This document shows, one piece after another, positions 35,395 through 43,720 of a DNA stretch of 64,000 nucleotides. Every line of letters starts with the position of its first letter. The stretch's first letter is position 1. Origin of the DNA: Geodermatophilus obscurus. GTDB lineage: Bacteria; Actinomycetota; Actinomycetes; Mycobacteriales; Geodermatophilaceae. The position numbers and the translations under genes were made by a program. The notes under the pieces are model-generated. The model was not told the DNA's origin. It made no database searches and was given only the letters and a program-made list of their open reading frames with translations. The stretch is taken from NCBI RefSeq assembly GCF_900115395.1, contig NZ_FOWE01000004.1, positions 1 to 64,000 on the forward strand. Direction: 5' to 3'.

Positions 35395-35835
35395 ATGACC
35401 ACCACGCAGCGCCGGGGACTCCGTGTGGCCGAGCTGGCCGCCGCCGTCGGCGTGGCACCGGACACCGTCCGCTACTACGAGCGCACCGGTCTCCTGCACC
35501 CGCCGTCGCGCACTCCGGCGGGGTACCGGACGTATGGCGACGACGCCGTCGAACGGCTGCGGTTCATCCAGGGCGCCCAGCGGCTCGGCCTGCGCCTCGC
35601 CGACATCCGCGCTCTCCTCGCCGTCCGGGACACCGGGACGTGTCCGTGCGAGCCGGCCGAGGACCTGCTGCGCCGTCGACTGGCCGAGGTCGACGCGGAG
35701 ATCGCGCGGCTGGTCGCCCTCCGGGCGGAGATGGCGGCCATGGCCGATGCGCTGCCCTCCGCCGACTGTCCGCCGCCGAGCCCCGGCGTGTGGTGCCCAC
35801 CAGCGGGAGGAGGTGATCCCACGTGCGCGAGATGA
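35395..35835 (+). CDS. MerR-family metal-responsive regulator
   Basis: This 146-residue protein has an N-terminal winged helix (VAELAAAVGVAPDTVRYYERTGLL), the RLRFIQGAQRLGLRLADIRALL helix and a dimerisation coil (LLRRRLAEVDAEIARLVAL). Cys ligands appear in TGTCPCEP (about 82-87) and at the C-terminus (DCPPPSPGVWCPP, PTCAR). The CPC-and-tail pattern fits regulators of zinc, cadmium or lead rather than copper; the metal is unknown. The start ATG is 8 bp from the -10 box. It ends within the Shine-Dalgarno-to-start region of a tiny ORF. Confidence 0.9.
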   Translation: MTTTQRRGLRVAELAAAVGVAPDTVRYYERTGLLHPPSRTPAGYRTYGDDAVERLRFIQGAQRLGLRLADIRALLAVRDTGTCPCEPAEDLLRRRLAEVDAEIARLVALRAEMAAMADALPSADCPPPSPGVWCPPAGGGDPTCAR

Positions 35836-35882
35836 CGTCCGACTGCGACTGCGACGAGACCTGCGACTGCGGCTGCTGCTGA
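35823..35882 (+). CDS. 19-residue Cys-rich micro-ORF (candidate metal-chelating peptide)
   Basis: GTG at 35823 (or ATG at 35832) reads to TGA 35880-35882 and encodes 19 (16) residues with Cys at 8, 10, 14, 16, 18 and 19: CDCDETCDCGCC. The complete anti-16S complement AGGAGGTGATC (35808-35818) lies 9 nt upstream, inside merR. The ATG overlaps the merR stop (ATGA), so translation is coupled. Six Cys in 12 residues resembles a metallothionein cluster. Not recognised as any described family; expression is inferred only. Confidence 0.6.
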   Translation: MREMTSDCDCDETCDCGCC

Positions 35883-35954
35883 TCCGCGGGGTCGGCTGAC
35901 GTGTCACCGCCGGGCCCGGGACCGGCGGACGCACGACAGCGGCCGGGCGGATCG

Positions 35955-36797
35955 CTATCCCCGGGTCCCGTCGCGCCCGCTCCTCCGGGCCAGGCTCTCG
36001 GCCTGCCCGTCGTGCAGGTCGCCCACCCACTCCCAGCCGGGCCTGGCCGAGGGGCCGATGCGCGGATCGTCGGGTGTCCGGCCGTCCCGCAGGGCCTCCA
36101 CGTACGCGCGGTCCAGCGTGATCCGTGCGTGCACCTGACCGGCTCCGCCGACGGACCCGTGGCCGGGGACGACGACGTCGACGTCGCCCGCCACGCCCTC
36201 GAGCACCTCCAGTCCGACGAGGTAGTCCTCCACCGGGTCGCTGGTGCCGTCCACGTCCGGATCGTCGAGCATCGGGATCAGGACGTCGGAGAGCATGTCG
36301 CCGGCGACGAGGACCCTGCGTTCGGCGATCAGCAGCGCCGCGTGGCCCGGGGCGTGCGCCGGGTGCTCGATGATCCGGACTCGAGGGCCGTCCCAGGGGA
36401 TCTCGGCTGTTCCGGCGGGCAGACCGGTGACGAGGCCGAACGAGTCCAGCGGGACCTCCTCGGCGATCTCCGGCGGCAGCCCCTCGACGACGCGGGCCCT
36501 CCAGTCCGCCTCCGACAGCAGATCTCGCACGGAGTCCGCACAGCGGGCCGTGCCGTGACGGGGCGCGTCGCCGAGGGCGGCGTGCCAGAGCACGTGGTCC
36601 CAGTCGGGATGCGTCGCGAAGCCCGCCACGACGTGCTGGCCCAGAGCGGACAGGTCGCTCGCGAGGCAGGCCATCTCGTCGTTCGTGATCCCGGGGTCGA
36701 CGAGCAGCACGCCGGTCCGGCCGCGCACGACGACGGTGTTGTTCTGGAGCAGCTCGCTCCGGTGGACCTGCACGCCCTCCGCCACCTGTGTCAGCAC
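35955..36797 (-). CDS. MBL-fold metal-dependent hydrolase
   Basis: This 280-residue protein has HPDWDH (about 63-68; usual HxHxDH with Pro-Asp instead of the first pair), HAPGH (about 148) and GDMLSD (about 167). PGHGSVG (about 210) is the last metal ligand. The first metal motif is thus H-P-D-W-D-H rather than H-x-H-x-D-H, so the metal site differs. GTG start with AAGGAG upstream. Convergent with merR and the micro-ORF. No arsenic-related reaction can be claimed. Confidence 0.82.
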   Translation of the reverse strand: MLTQVAEGVQVHRSELLQNNTVVVRGRTGVLLVDPGITNDEMACLASDLSALGQHVVAGFATHPDWDHVLWHAALGDAPRHGTARCADSVRDLLSEADWRARVVEGLPPEIAEEVPLDSFGLVTGLPAGTAEIPWDGPRVRIIEHPAHAPGHAALLIAERRVLVAGDMLSDVLIPMLDDPDVDGTSDPVEDYLVGLEVLEGVAGDVDVVVPGHGSVGGAGQVHARITLDRAYVEALRDGRTPDDPRIGPSARPGWEWVGDLHDGQAESLARRSGRDGTRG

Positions 36798-36961
36798 GGG
36801 CAGCTCCTTCCGCTCGTGTCCGGCGACCGCTCGTCGGGACCGTAGTGCGTCCCCGCGACGTGATCACCGGACGAGCCGGCCCGGCGGCGGGCGTCGGTCG
36901 TCCTGCCGCGGTGTCCCGCGCCCGACCGGGTGGCCGTGACCCGTCGCGCCCGTCGCCGGGG

Positions 36962-37300
36962 CTACGCCGTCTCGACGTGGGTGGCGGCCTCCGCGCGCAG
37001 GCGCAGGACGTCGCGGAGGTAGGCCTGCACCTGCTCGCGGCGCATGGTCGCGAACGTGGCGCGGTGGCTCCCGCCGTCGAGGGCCCGCTGGAGCAGCCAC
37101 CGGAGGGCCAGCAGGAACTCCTGCGCCGGAGCCGCCAGCGGCCGGTCGACGAGGTCGGCGACGTGCCGGTCCAGCGGAGGCTACTCGGCCCCCAGCGCCG
37201 TCACCAGGCGCTGCGGCAGGCCGTTCGGCGACAGGGCGAGGGCGTCGGCGACCCGGTCGAGCTGGCCGGCGATCCGGAGGAACGGCGTGTCCTGACCCAT
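36962..37300 (-). pseudogene. hypothetical gene interrupted by an in-frame TAG
   Basis: ATG at 37298-37300 opens a frame coding 39 residues (MGQDTPFLRIAGQLDRVADA...). An in-frame TAG at 37181-37183 follows, then 72 more codons in the same frame up to 36962. The second part (DRPLAAPAQEFLLALRWLLQRAL ... EQVQAYLRDVLRLRAEAATH) is helical and clearly gene-like. One base change would restore a 112-residue protein. No family recognised. A sequencing error or suppressed stop is possible. Confidence 0.5.
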
Positions 37301-37409
37301 GGGCACCACCCTGGCGCTCCGGGGATACTTACGGAACCTCAAGGTTCAGCTGTGGCACACGACACACCAGGGGCGGGTGGCACGGCGGATCACTCCACCG
37401 CGTGGTCGA

Positions 37410-37415
37410 TTGACA
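37410..37415 (+). promoter_or_regulatory. candidate -35 box TTGACA upstream of the DUF2975 gene
   Basis: TTGACA lies 30 bp before the ATG at 37445. No clear -10 was found at 17 bp (best AGAGTC region). It would place the transcript start near 37441. Confidence 0.35.
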
Positions 37416-37444
37416 TTCGATAGATGTCACGCGAGAGTCGATGC

Positions 37445-37939
37445 ATGTCGCTGGTGCGCCGCGTGGTGCTGCCCCTCCGGGTCCTGCTGGTGTCGGTGTT
37501 CGCGGCCCTGGTGGCCGCCCAGGTGTGGGCCGTGCCGCGGATGGTCCCGGACATCGCCGGCCCGTCCCTCGAGCAGTCGGTCGTGCAGGCGGTGATGCTG
37601 GCGGCGTCGGTGCTGGCGCTGCTGTGCGTCCAGGCCGTCATCGCCTGCACCTGGCAGCTGCTGACGCTCGTCACGCACGACCGCATCTTCAGCGCCGACG
37701 CCCTGCCGTGGGTGAACGCCATCGTGGCGGCGATGGCCACCGGCTGGGTGATGCTCCTGGGCACCTTCGTCTGCTCCTACTACTTCATCGTCGACGAGGT
37801 CAGCGACGACGCCGCGCTGACGGCGATCCTGCTGGTGCTGCTGCTCGTCGGCGCCGTGGTGGGGCTCCTCATGGTGGTCATGCGGGCCCTCCTGCGGCAG
37901 GCCACGTCGCTGCGCACCGACCTGGAGTCGGTCATCTGA
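37445..37939 (+). CDS. DUF2975 membrane protein
   Basis: This 164-residue protein has four membrane segments and the DUF2975 pattern, ending in a polar ALLRQATSLRTDLESVI helix. DUF2975 proteins typically pair with a small XRE regulator, as here: the stop and the next ATG overlap by 1 nt (TGATG). The ATG at 37445 was preferred over 37424, given the TTGACA placement. Role unknown; the pair is thought to be a membrane-linked regulatory unit. Confidence 0.8.
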   Translation: MSLVRRVVLPLRVLLVSVFAALVAAQVWAVPRMVPDIAGPSLEQSVVQAVMLAASVLALLCVQAVIACTWQLLTLVTHDRIFSADALPWVNAIVAAMATGWVMLLGTFVCSYYFIVDEVSDDAALTAILLVLLLVGAVVGLLMVVMRALLRQATSLRTDLESVI

Positions 37940-38184
37940 TGCCGATCGTCGTCCGCATCGACGTCGAGCTCGCCCGCCGCAAGATGAGCGTCGGGGAGTT
38001 CGCCGAGCGCGTCGGGCTCACCCCGGCGAACGTGGCCGTGCTCAAGAACGGCCGGGCCAAGGCCGTCCGGTTCAGCACGCTGGAGGCCATGTGCCGGGTG
38101 CTGGACTGCCAGCCCGGCGACCTGCTCGAGTGGGTCCCCGACGAGCAGGACGCGCCGCACGCCCCGCAGGAGGCGCACCGGTGA
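37939..38184 (+). CDS. small XRE-family HTH regulator (YozG-like)
   Basis: This 81-residue protein is almost all HTH: MSVGEFAERVGLTPANVAVLKNGRAKAVRFSTL followed by LCQ-type LDCQPGDLLEW. This is the YozG-like family seen beside DUF2975 genes. Its stop overlaps the ABC ATPase start (GTGA). It likely controls this operon, as inferred from coupling. Confidence 0.88.
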   Translation: MPIVVRIDVELARRKMSVGEFAERVGLTPANVAVLKNGRAKAVRFSTLEAMCRVLDCQPGDLLEWVPDEQDAPHAPQEAHR

Positions 38185-39110
38185 TCGCCGTCCGGGGTCT
38201 CACCAAGCGCTACGGCACGGTCCTGGCCGTCGACGACCTGACCTTCGACGTCGAGCCGGGGAAGGTCACCGGCTTCCTCGGACCCAACGGGGCCGGCAAG
38301 TCCACGACGATGCGGGCGGTGCTCGGCCTGGACCGCCCGACGGCGGGGACGGCGCTGGTCAACGGGCGCCCCTACGCGGCGCTGGACGAGCCGCTGCGCG
38401 AGGTCGGCGCGCTGCTCGACCCCGGCGCCGTCCACCCCGGCCGCACCGGACGTGCCCACCTGCGCATCGCCGCCCGCACCAACGGCCTGCCGCTGCGCCG
38501 CGTCGACGAGGTGGTCGAGCAGGCCGGCCTGGGCGCCGCCGCGCGCCGCCGCATCGGCGGCTACTCGCTCGGGATGCGGCAGCGCCTCGGCATCGCGGCG
38601 GCGCTGCTCGGCGACCCCGGGGTCCTGCTCTTCGACGAGCCGGTCAACGGGCTCGACCTCGACGGCGTCCGCTGGATCCGCGGGCTGCTGCGCCGGCTCG
38701 CCGACGAGGGCCGCACCGTCCTCGTCTCCAGCCACCTGCTCAGCGAGGTCGAGCAGACCGCCGAGCGGCTCGTCGTCGTCGGGCGCGGCCGCCTCGTCGC
38801 CGACACGACGACCGAGGAGCTGCTGCGCGGCCTCGGGGGCCGCCGAGTCCGCGTCCGGTGCGTCCGGCCCGACCTGCTCGCCCCCGCACTCCGGCGGCGC
38901 GGGGCCACCGTCGAGGAGGTCGGGGACGCCGAGCTGCAGGTGCAGGGCCTGTCCGCCGAGGACGTCGGCGAGGTCGCCGACTCCGTGCGCGTCCCGCTGC
39001 ACCACCTCTCCGACGTCCAGCAGTCCCTCGAGGAGGCCTACCTGGCGCTCACCGCCGGCAGCGTGGAGTTCGCCGGGCAGGACCCGGTCCCGACCGGAGC
39101 GGACCGGTGA
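38181..39110 (+). CDS. ABC transporter ATP-binding protein
   Basis: This 309-residue NBD has Walker A GPNGAGKST (about 36-44), the signature YSLGMRQRLG (about 131), Walker B VLLFDEP (about 151) and the switch His in SSHLLSE. The ABC-2 (NatA/CcmA-like) type carries an extra C-terminal domain of about 90 residues. The exported molecule is unknown. GTG start overlaps the XRE stop; its stop overlaps the permease start. Confidence 0.92.
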   Translation: MIAVRGLTKRYGTVLAVDDLTFDVEPGKVTGFLGPNGAGKSTTMRAVLGLDRPTAGTALVNGRPYAALDEPLREVGALLDPGAVHPGRTGRAHLRIAARTNGLPLRRVDEVVEQAGLGAAARRRIGGYSLGMRQRLGIAAALLGDPGVLLFDEPVNGLDLDGVRWIRGLLRRLADEGRTVLVSSHLLSEVEQTAERLVVVGRGRLVADTTTEELLRGLGGRRVRVRCVRPDLLAPALRRRGATVEEVGDAELQVQGLSAEDVGEVADSVRVPLHHLSDVQQSLEEAYLALTAGSVEFAGQDPVPTGADR

Positions 39111-39898
39111 CGGCGACCCGGACGGCCGGTGCCGCCCGCGTGCCGCTCCCGCGCCTCCTCGCCCGCACCTGCGCGGCGGAGTGGACGCGGCTGTGGACGG
39201 TCCGGACGAGCTGGTGGTTCCTGCTGGCGGCCGCGGTCGTGCTCGTCGGCCTCGGGACCGTCGCCGGCGTCGAGTCGGCGGGGGACCCGGCGCAGTCCGG
39301 CGGGGACCCGGTCTGGGCAGGCGTGACCGTGTTCGTCATGCCGGCCCAGTTCGCGCTGTTCGGCCTGGCGCTGACCGCGGTCACCTCCGACCACGCCACC
39401 GGCGGCATCGTCCCCGCCCTGCAGTGGACGCCCCGCCGCGGCGTCCTCCTCCTCGCCCGCGCGGGGGTCGCGGTCGCGACGGCGACGGCGGCCGGGGTCG
39501 TGCTCGTCCTGGCCTCCGCCCTGGCGGCGCACACGGCGCACCCGGACCTCACGCTGCCGGTGGGCGAGGGCCTCGACGCGCTCGGCACCGTCGCCCTGGT
39601 CGTGGCGGCCGGCGCCGCGCTCGGGGCGGGGCTCGGGTTCCTCCTGCGCAGCACCGCGGGGGCGCTCGTCGCGGTCTTCCTGCTGGTGCTGGTCCTGCCG
39701 CTCGTCCTGCCGCAGTTCGGCCTCGCGTGGGCCACCTCCGTCGCCGAGGCGCTGCCCGGCTCCGGGGCGGCGTACCTGCTCTTCGGCGGCGAGCTCCCGG
39801 GCATGTCCCGGGCGTCGTCGGTGACGGTGCTGCTCGCGTGGGCCGCCGGCGCCCTCCTGCTCGGCTGGCTCCGGCTGTCCCGCTCGGACGTCCGGTGA
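39107..39898 (+). CDS. ABC-2 type permease
   Basis: This 263-residue protein has about six membrane helices and a short cytosolic N-terminus. It pairs with the ATPase upstream by GTGA overlap. Its Ala/Leu-rich composition makes family assignment rest mainly on context. The substrate may be an antimicrobial or a lipid, but nothing in the sequence says. Confidence 0.85.
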   Translation: MTATRTAGAARVPLPRLLARTCAAEWTRLWTVRTSWWFLLAAAVVLVGLGTVAGVESAGDPAQSGGDPVWAGVTVFVMPAQFALFGLALTAVTSDHATGGIVPALQWTPRRGVLLLARAGVAVATATAAGVVLVLASALAAHTAHPDLTLPVGEGLDALGTVALVVAAGAALGAGLGFLLRSTAGALVAVFLLVLVLPLVLPQFGLAWATSVAEALPGSGAAYLLFGGELPGMSRASSVTVLLAWAAGALLLGWLRLSRSDVR

Positions 39899-41031
39899 AC
39901 GCCGACGTCCTCGTCGTGGGCGCCGGCCTGGCCGGGCTGCACACCGCCACCCAGCTCGCCCGGCGGGGCCACGACGTCCTGCTGGCCGACCGCCGGACCA
40001 CGCTCACCGGCGCCATCCGCACCACCGGGATCTTCGTCCGCAAGACCCTCGACGACTTCCCGCTGCCCGCCGAGCACCTCGGCCCGCCCATCCGGCGCAC
40101 GGTGCTCTACCCGCCGCGGCTCGACCGCCCGGTCGTCCTCGACAGCGACCGCGACGAGTACCGCGTCGGCGACATGGGGCCGCTGTACGCGGCCGCCGCC
40201 CGCACCGCCGCCGACGCCGGCGTGCGGATCGCCCTGGGCACCCGGTACGCCGGCCGCCGCGACGGCGTCAGCCTGCTCAGCGGCCCGGACGGGCCGCTGG
40301 GCGTGCGGGCCCGCTTCGTCGTCGGCGCCGACGGCACCCGCTCCCGGGTGGCCCGCGACCTCGGCCTCGACCGCAACACCCGTCTGCTCGTCGGCGCGGA
40401 GGAGGTCTTCGCGGTGCCGGGCGTCGACGGCCCGCCGGCCTTCCACTGCGTGCTCGACCCCTCGCTGGCGCCCGGCTACCTGGCGTGGGTCGTCAACGAC
40501 GGCGAGCACGCGCACGTCGGCGTCGCCGGCTACGCCGACCGCTTCCCCGACGGGCTGCGCCGCGCCGTCCGGCGGTTCCGCGCCGCCGCGCCCGGGCTGC
40601 CCGCCGGCGATCCGCCCGAGGACGTCGAGCTGCGCGGCGGCCCCATCCCCGTCGGCGGGCTGCTGCGCCGGATCGCCTGCGCCGACGGGCTGCTCGTGGG
40701 CGACGCGGCGGGCGCGGTCTCCCCGCTCACCGCCGGCGGCCTCGACCCCTGCCTGCGGCTGTCCGACCACGCCGCCGACGTCCTCGACGAGGCCCTGCGC
40801 ACCGGCCGGCCCGACGTGCTCGCGCACTACGACGGCGCGGCGCTGCGCACCTCGTTCCGGGGGCGGCTGGCGCTGCGCCGGGGCCTGGCGCAGGTGCGCA
40901 CGCCTGCCATGGCGACCGCGGCCTTCGCGCTGCTGCGCACGCCGCCGGGGCGTGCCGCGGCCCGGCACGTCCTGTTCGGCGACCGGTCCTTCCCCGACGC
41001 CGTCCGGGTCCCCGCGCCCGCGGTGGTCTGA
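39895..41031 (+). CDS. FAD-dependent oxidoreductase, geranylgeranyl-reductase-like
   Basis: This 378-residue flavoprotein has the FAD motif VLVVGAGLAGLHTATQLARRG, GADGTRSRVARDLGL (about 141-155) and GDAAGAVSPLTAGGLDP (about 267-283). These are the class A flavoprotein/GGR family motifs. Such proteins reduce isoprenoid double bonds or hydroxylate aromatics. It is coupled by 4 nt to the ABC permease and may act on the transported compound (inference). Confidence 0.85.
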   Translation: MNADVLVVGAGLAGLHTATQLARRGHDVLLADRRTTLTGAIRTTGIFVRKTLDDFPLPAEHLGPPIRRTVLYPPRLDRPVVLDSDRDEYRVGDMGPLYAAAARTAADAGVRIALGTRYAGRRDGVSLLSGPDGPLGVRARFVVGADGTRSRVARDLGLDRNTRLLVGAEEVFAVPGVDGPPAFHCVLDPSLAPGYLAWVVNDGEHAHVGVAGYADRFPDGLRRAVRRFRAAAPGLPAGDPPEDVELRGGPIPVGGLLRRIACADGLLVGDAAGAVSPLTAGGLDPCLRLSDHAADVLDEALRTGRPDVLAHYDGAALRTSFRGRLALRRGLAQVRTPAMATAAFALLRTPPGRAAARHVLFGDRSFPDAVRVPAPAVV

Positions 41032-41035
41032 GCGG

Positions 41036-41536
41036 TCAGAGCACCGTGGAGCCGTACATCTCGCCGAGGGGGTCGGCGATGAGCTCGATGCGGGCGCCGT
41101 CGGGGTCGCGGAAGTAGACCGAGACGCCGCTGTGCACCTCGTGCGGCACGCCGGCGTCGGTGAGCCGCCGCACCAGCTCCTGCCAGCGCTCCGGCTCGAC
41201 GCTGATCGCCATGTGGTGCAGGCCGCCGAGCACCTCGGCGTAGGGGCCGAGGTCGAGGCCGGGGAAGTCGAAGTAGGCCAGCAGGTTGCCGTGGCCGATG
41301 TCGAAGAAGAAGTGCGAGGAGCCGGGGTAGTCGCGGTTCTCGACCAGCTCGGTCAGCGGGAAGCCGAGCACGTCCTGGACGAACCGGACGGTGCGCTCGA
41401 CGTCGCTGCTGATGAGGGCGGTGTGGTGCAGGCCGCGGGCGGTGGAGGCCGGCCGCTCGCCGGCCGGCCTGAGGTGCGCGGCGCGGATGCGGTCGCGCTC
41501 GGCCGCGAGGGCCGTCAGGTCGCGGGTCTCGGTCAT
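41036..41536 (-). CDS. VOC/glyoxalase-like protein
   Basis: This 166-residue protein has the betaalphabetabeta fold pattern: LHHTALISSDVERTVRFVQDVLGFPL, FFDIGHGNLLAYFDFP, LHHMAISVEP and VYFRDPDGARIELI. His and Glu ligand positions are present, so it could bind a metal. Substrate unknown; the family includes extradiol dioxygenases and resistance proteins. Coupled to the GNAT gene (ATGA). Confidence 0.85.
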   Translation of the reverse strand: MTETRDLTALAAERDRIRAAHLRPAGERPASTARGLHHTALISSDVERTVRFVQDVLGFPLTELVENRDYPGSSHFFFDIGHGNLLAYFDFPGLDLGPYAEVLGGLHHMAISVEPERWQELVRRLTDAGVPHEVHSGVSVYFRDPDGARIELIADPLGEMYGSTVL

Positions 41537-41895
41537 CGCGCGGGTTCCCTCGGGTCGGGCGCGGGCCGGTCGCCGGCCGCGGGCAGGTGGAACTGCGCCC
41601 GGCGCCCGGCCGGGACGAGGTCGAGGTACTCGGGGTGGCGGGCGATCCAGGCGCGGATGAACGGGCAGTACGGGAGCACCTGCGCCCCGGACTCGCGGGT
41701 GGCGTCCAGTGCCCGGCGGGCGAGCACCGAGCCCAGCCCGCGGCCCTCGTACGCCGGCTCGATCACCGTGTGGGTGAACGACACCGACGTCGGCGTCCGC
41801 CGGTACTCGGCGAACCCGGCGACCTCGCCGTCCACGAGCACCTCGAAGCGGCTCCGGGCGACGTCGTCGACGACCTGTGCTGCGCTGCCGGACAC
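41533..41895 (-). CDS. GNAT-like acetyltransferase (YjdJ type)
   Basis: This 120-residue protein has a compact GNAT fold: FAEYRRTPTSVSFTHTVIEPAYEGRGLGSVLARRALDATRESG holds the acetyl-CoA loop GRGLGS, then LPYCPFIRAWIARHPEY. This is the small YjdJ/Gcn5-related N-acetyltransferase group whose CPFIRAWI end is typical. GTG start with GGAGGT upstream. Coupled to the VOC gene. Confidence 0.88.
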   Translation of the reverse strand: MSGSAAQVVDDVARSRFEVLVDGEVAGFAEYRRTPTSVSFTHTVIEPAYEGRGLGSVLARRALDATRESGAQVLPYCPFIRAWIARHPEYLDLVPAGRRAQFHLPAAGDRPAPDPREPAR

Positions 41896-41953
41896 GGGGA
41901 CCTCCGCTCGTCGGGCCGATGGTCGCGCAGATCGCGCCGCCGCGGGAGGGGCC

Positions 41954-43300
41954 TCAGGCGGAGACGTGCGGGACCGCCGGCGCGGCCGGGCCGAGCGTCA
42001 CCGGCAGGGAGGCGTGGCCGCGCAGGATGATCGTGCCGCGACGGCGCGCCGGGCCGGCCGGAGCGAGGTGCCGGAAGCGCTCGAACAGCGCCTGCAGCGC
42101 GACCTCGCCCTCCATGCGCGCCAGGGCCGCGCCCAGGCAGAAGTGGATGCCGCTGGAGAAGGCGACGTGGTCGCGGGCGTTGGCCCGCGTGACGTCGAAG
42201 ACGGACGGGTCGGGGAACACCAGCGGGTCGCGGTTGGCCGCGGCCAGCACGAGGATCACCATGTCGCCGCGGCGCACCGGGACGCCGGCCACGGTGGTGT
42301 CCCGCAGCGCGCGCCGGCCGGTCCGCTGCACCGGCGACTCGACCCGCAGGACCTCGTCGACGACGTTGGGCCACAGCGACGGGTCCCCGGCGAGCAGCCG
42401 GCGCTGGTCGGGGGAGGCGAACAGCCGCTCGGCGCCGTTGCCGATGAGGTTCACCGTCGTCTCGAACCCGGCGCCGAACACCAGCAGCGCGGTGGACAGC
42501 AGCTCCTGCTCGGTGAGGCCGTCCTCGTCCTCGGCGGCAGCGGTGACCAGCGCGGACAGCAGGTCGTCCCCGGGCTCGCGGCGCAGCCGCCGCAGGTGGC
42601 CGCGGAACCACGCGTCGAGCTCGCCGAGGCTGCGCTCGACGCTGCGGTGCGTGCGCCAGTCCAGGCCCATGTCGAGGCTGGGCGTGGCGGCGTCGCCCCA
42701 GGCGAGGAACTGCTCGCGCATCGACACCGGGACGCCGAGCACCTCCGAGATGACCGTGACCGGCAGCAGGCTCGCGTAGCGGGCGACGAGGTCGACCCGC
42801 CCGCCGGAGGCGGCCGCCTCGCGCTCGAGGTCGTCGAGCAGCTCGTCGGCGATCGCCCGGGTGCGCTCGCGCAGCCGCGCGACGGCGCGGGCGCTGAACG
42901 CGCGGCTGACCAGCCGGCGGTAGCGGGCGTGCTCCGGCGGGTCGACGGCGAGCATCGACGGCGGGTCGATCGGCCCGACGCTCGGGCGCGGGCCGGCCAG
43001 CCGGAGCGCCGTCCGCAGCACCGGCGGCAGGCCCTCGGCGCGGGCGCCGCCGATCTGGCCGAAGTCGGGGCTGCGCAGCACCTCGGTGCAGACGGCGTGG
43101 TGGACGCTGATCTTCGAGAACGCGCCGCCGACCAGCGGCCGGGACGAGCGCAGCCGCTCGTAGTGCGCGAACGGGTCCTCCCGGACGGCGGGGTCGCGCA
43201 GCACCTCGGCGTCGGGGTTGCCGGCGCGGGCCCGGGCGCGGATCGCCAGTCGCATCACCCCGTGCGTCGCGGCCCAGCGGACCGCACTGCGCGCTGCCAT
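41954..43300 (-). CDS. cytochrome P450
   Basis: This 448-residue haem monooxygenase has the I-helix motif FGAGFETTVNL (about 273-283), ExxR in EVLRVESP (about 322-329) and the haem Cys in FSSGIHFCLGAALAR (about 390-404). The acidic residue of the acid/alcohol pair is Glu. No ferredoxin or reductase gene is adjacent. The start at 43300 was chosen because GAGGAGG lies upstream and homologs start near MAARS; a longer frame to 43495 is Arg/Gly-rich noise. Confidence 0.94.
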   Translation of the reverse strand: MAARSAVRWAATHGVMRLAIRARARAGNPDAEVLRDPAVREDPFAHYERLRSSRPLVGGAFSKISVHHAVCTEVLRSPDFGQIGGARAEGLPPVLRTALRLAGPRPSVGPIDPPSMLAVDPPEHARYRRLVSRAFSARAVARLRERTRAIADELLDDLEREAAASGGRVDLVARYASLLPVTVISEVLGVPVSMREQFLAWGDAATPSLDMGLDWRTHRSVERSLGELDAWFRGHLRRLRREPGDDLLSALVTAAAEDEDGLTEQELLSTALLVFGAGFETTVNLIGNGAERLFASPDQRRLLAGDPSLWPNVVDEVLRVESPVQRTGRRALRDTTVAGVPVRRGDMVILVLAAANRDPLVFPDPSVFDVTRANARDHVAFSSGIHFCLGAALARMEGEVALQALFERFRHLAPAGPARRRGTIILRGHASLPVTLGPAAPAVPHVSA

Positions 43301-43516
43301 CCCGTCGTCCTCCTCGCCGTCCCCGGCACCGGTACCGCTCGGTACGGCCGGGCACCGCCATCCTGCGCACGGCCCGCCCGCCCGTCCACCCCGGGGACCG
43401 GACGGGTCGGTCCTGCGTGCCGTCCGTCCTCCCGCCGGACGCGCCGGGGCGTTGAGCCGAAACCGGGTCGCCGTCCGGGTTCGGCACATCCCCACGCTCG
43501 CGGGCGCACGGAACGG

Positions 43517-43577
43517 TCGACATGTGGGCGGTTGGAGAAGCCGGTCACCGGCTCGGCGGATGGCCTTCGCAACGATC
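43517..43577 (+). promoter_or_regulatory. shared upstream element, copy 1
   Basis: TCGACATG (43517-43524), GCCGGTCACCGGC (43540-43552) and CAACGATC (43570-43577) recur with almost the same spacing upstream of the paralogous gene at 45006-46183. The middle piece is a palindrome. Function unknown. Confidence 0.45.
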
Positions 43578-43720
43578 CGGGAACGCCGTGTACCGGAGGT
43601 GTCGCACGGCGGCGTCGCGCGGGTCGCGCAGCCCTACCTTTCTGCCATCCGCACCGCCCTTCCCCGGCGGTCCGGTCGCCGTCGCACTTCCCCTCGACGG
43701 CCCCATGGACGGGACGAACG

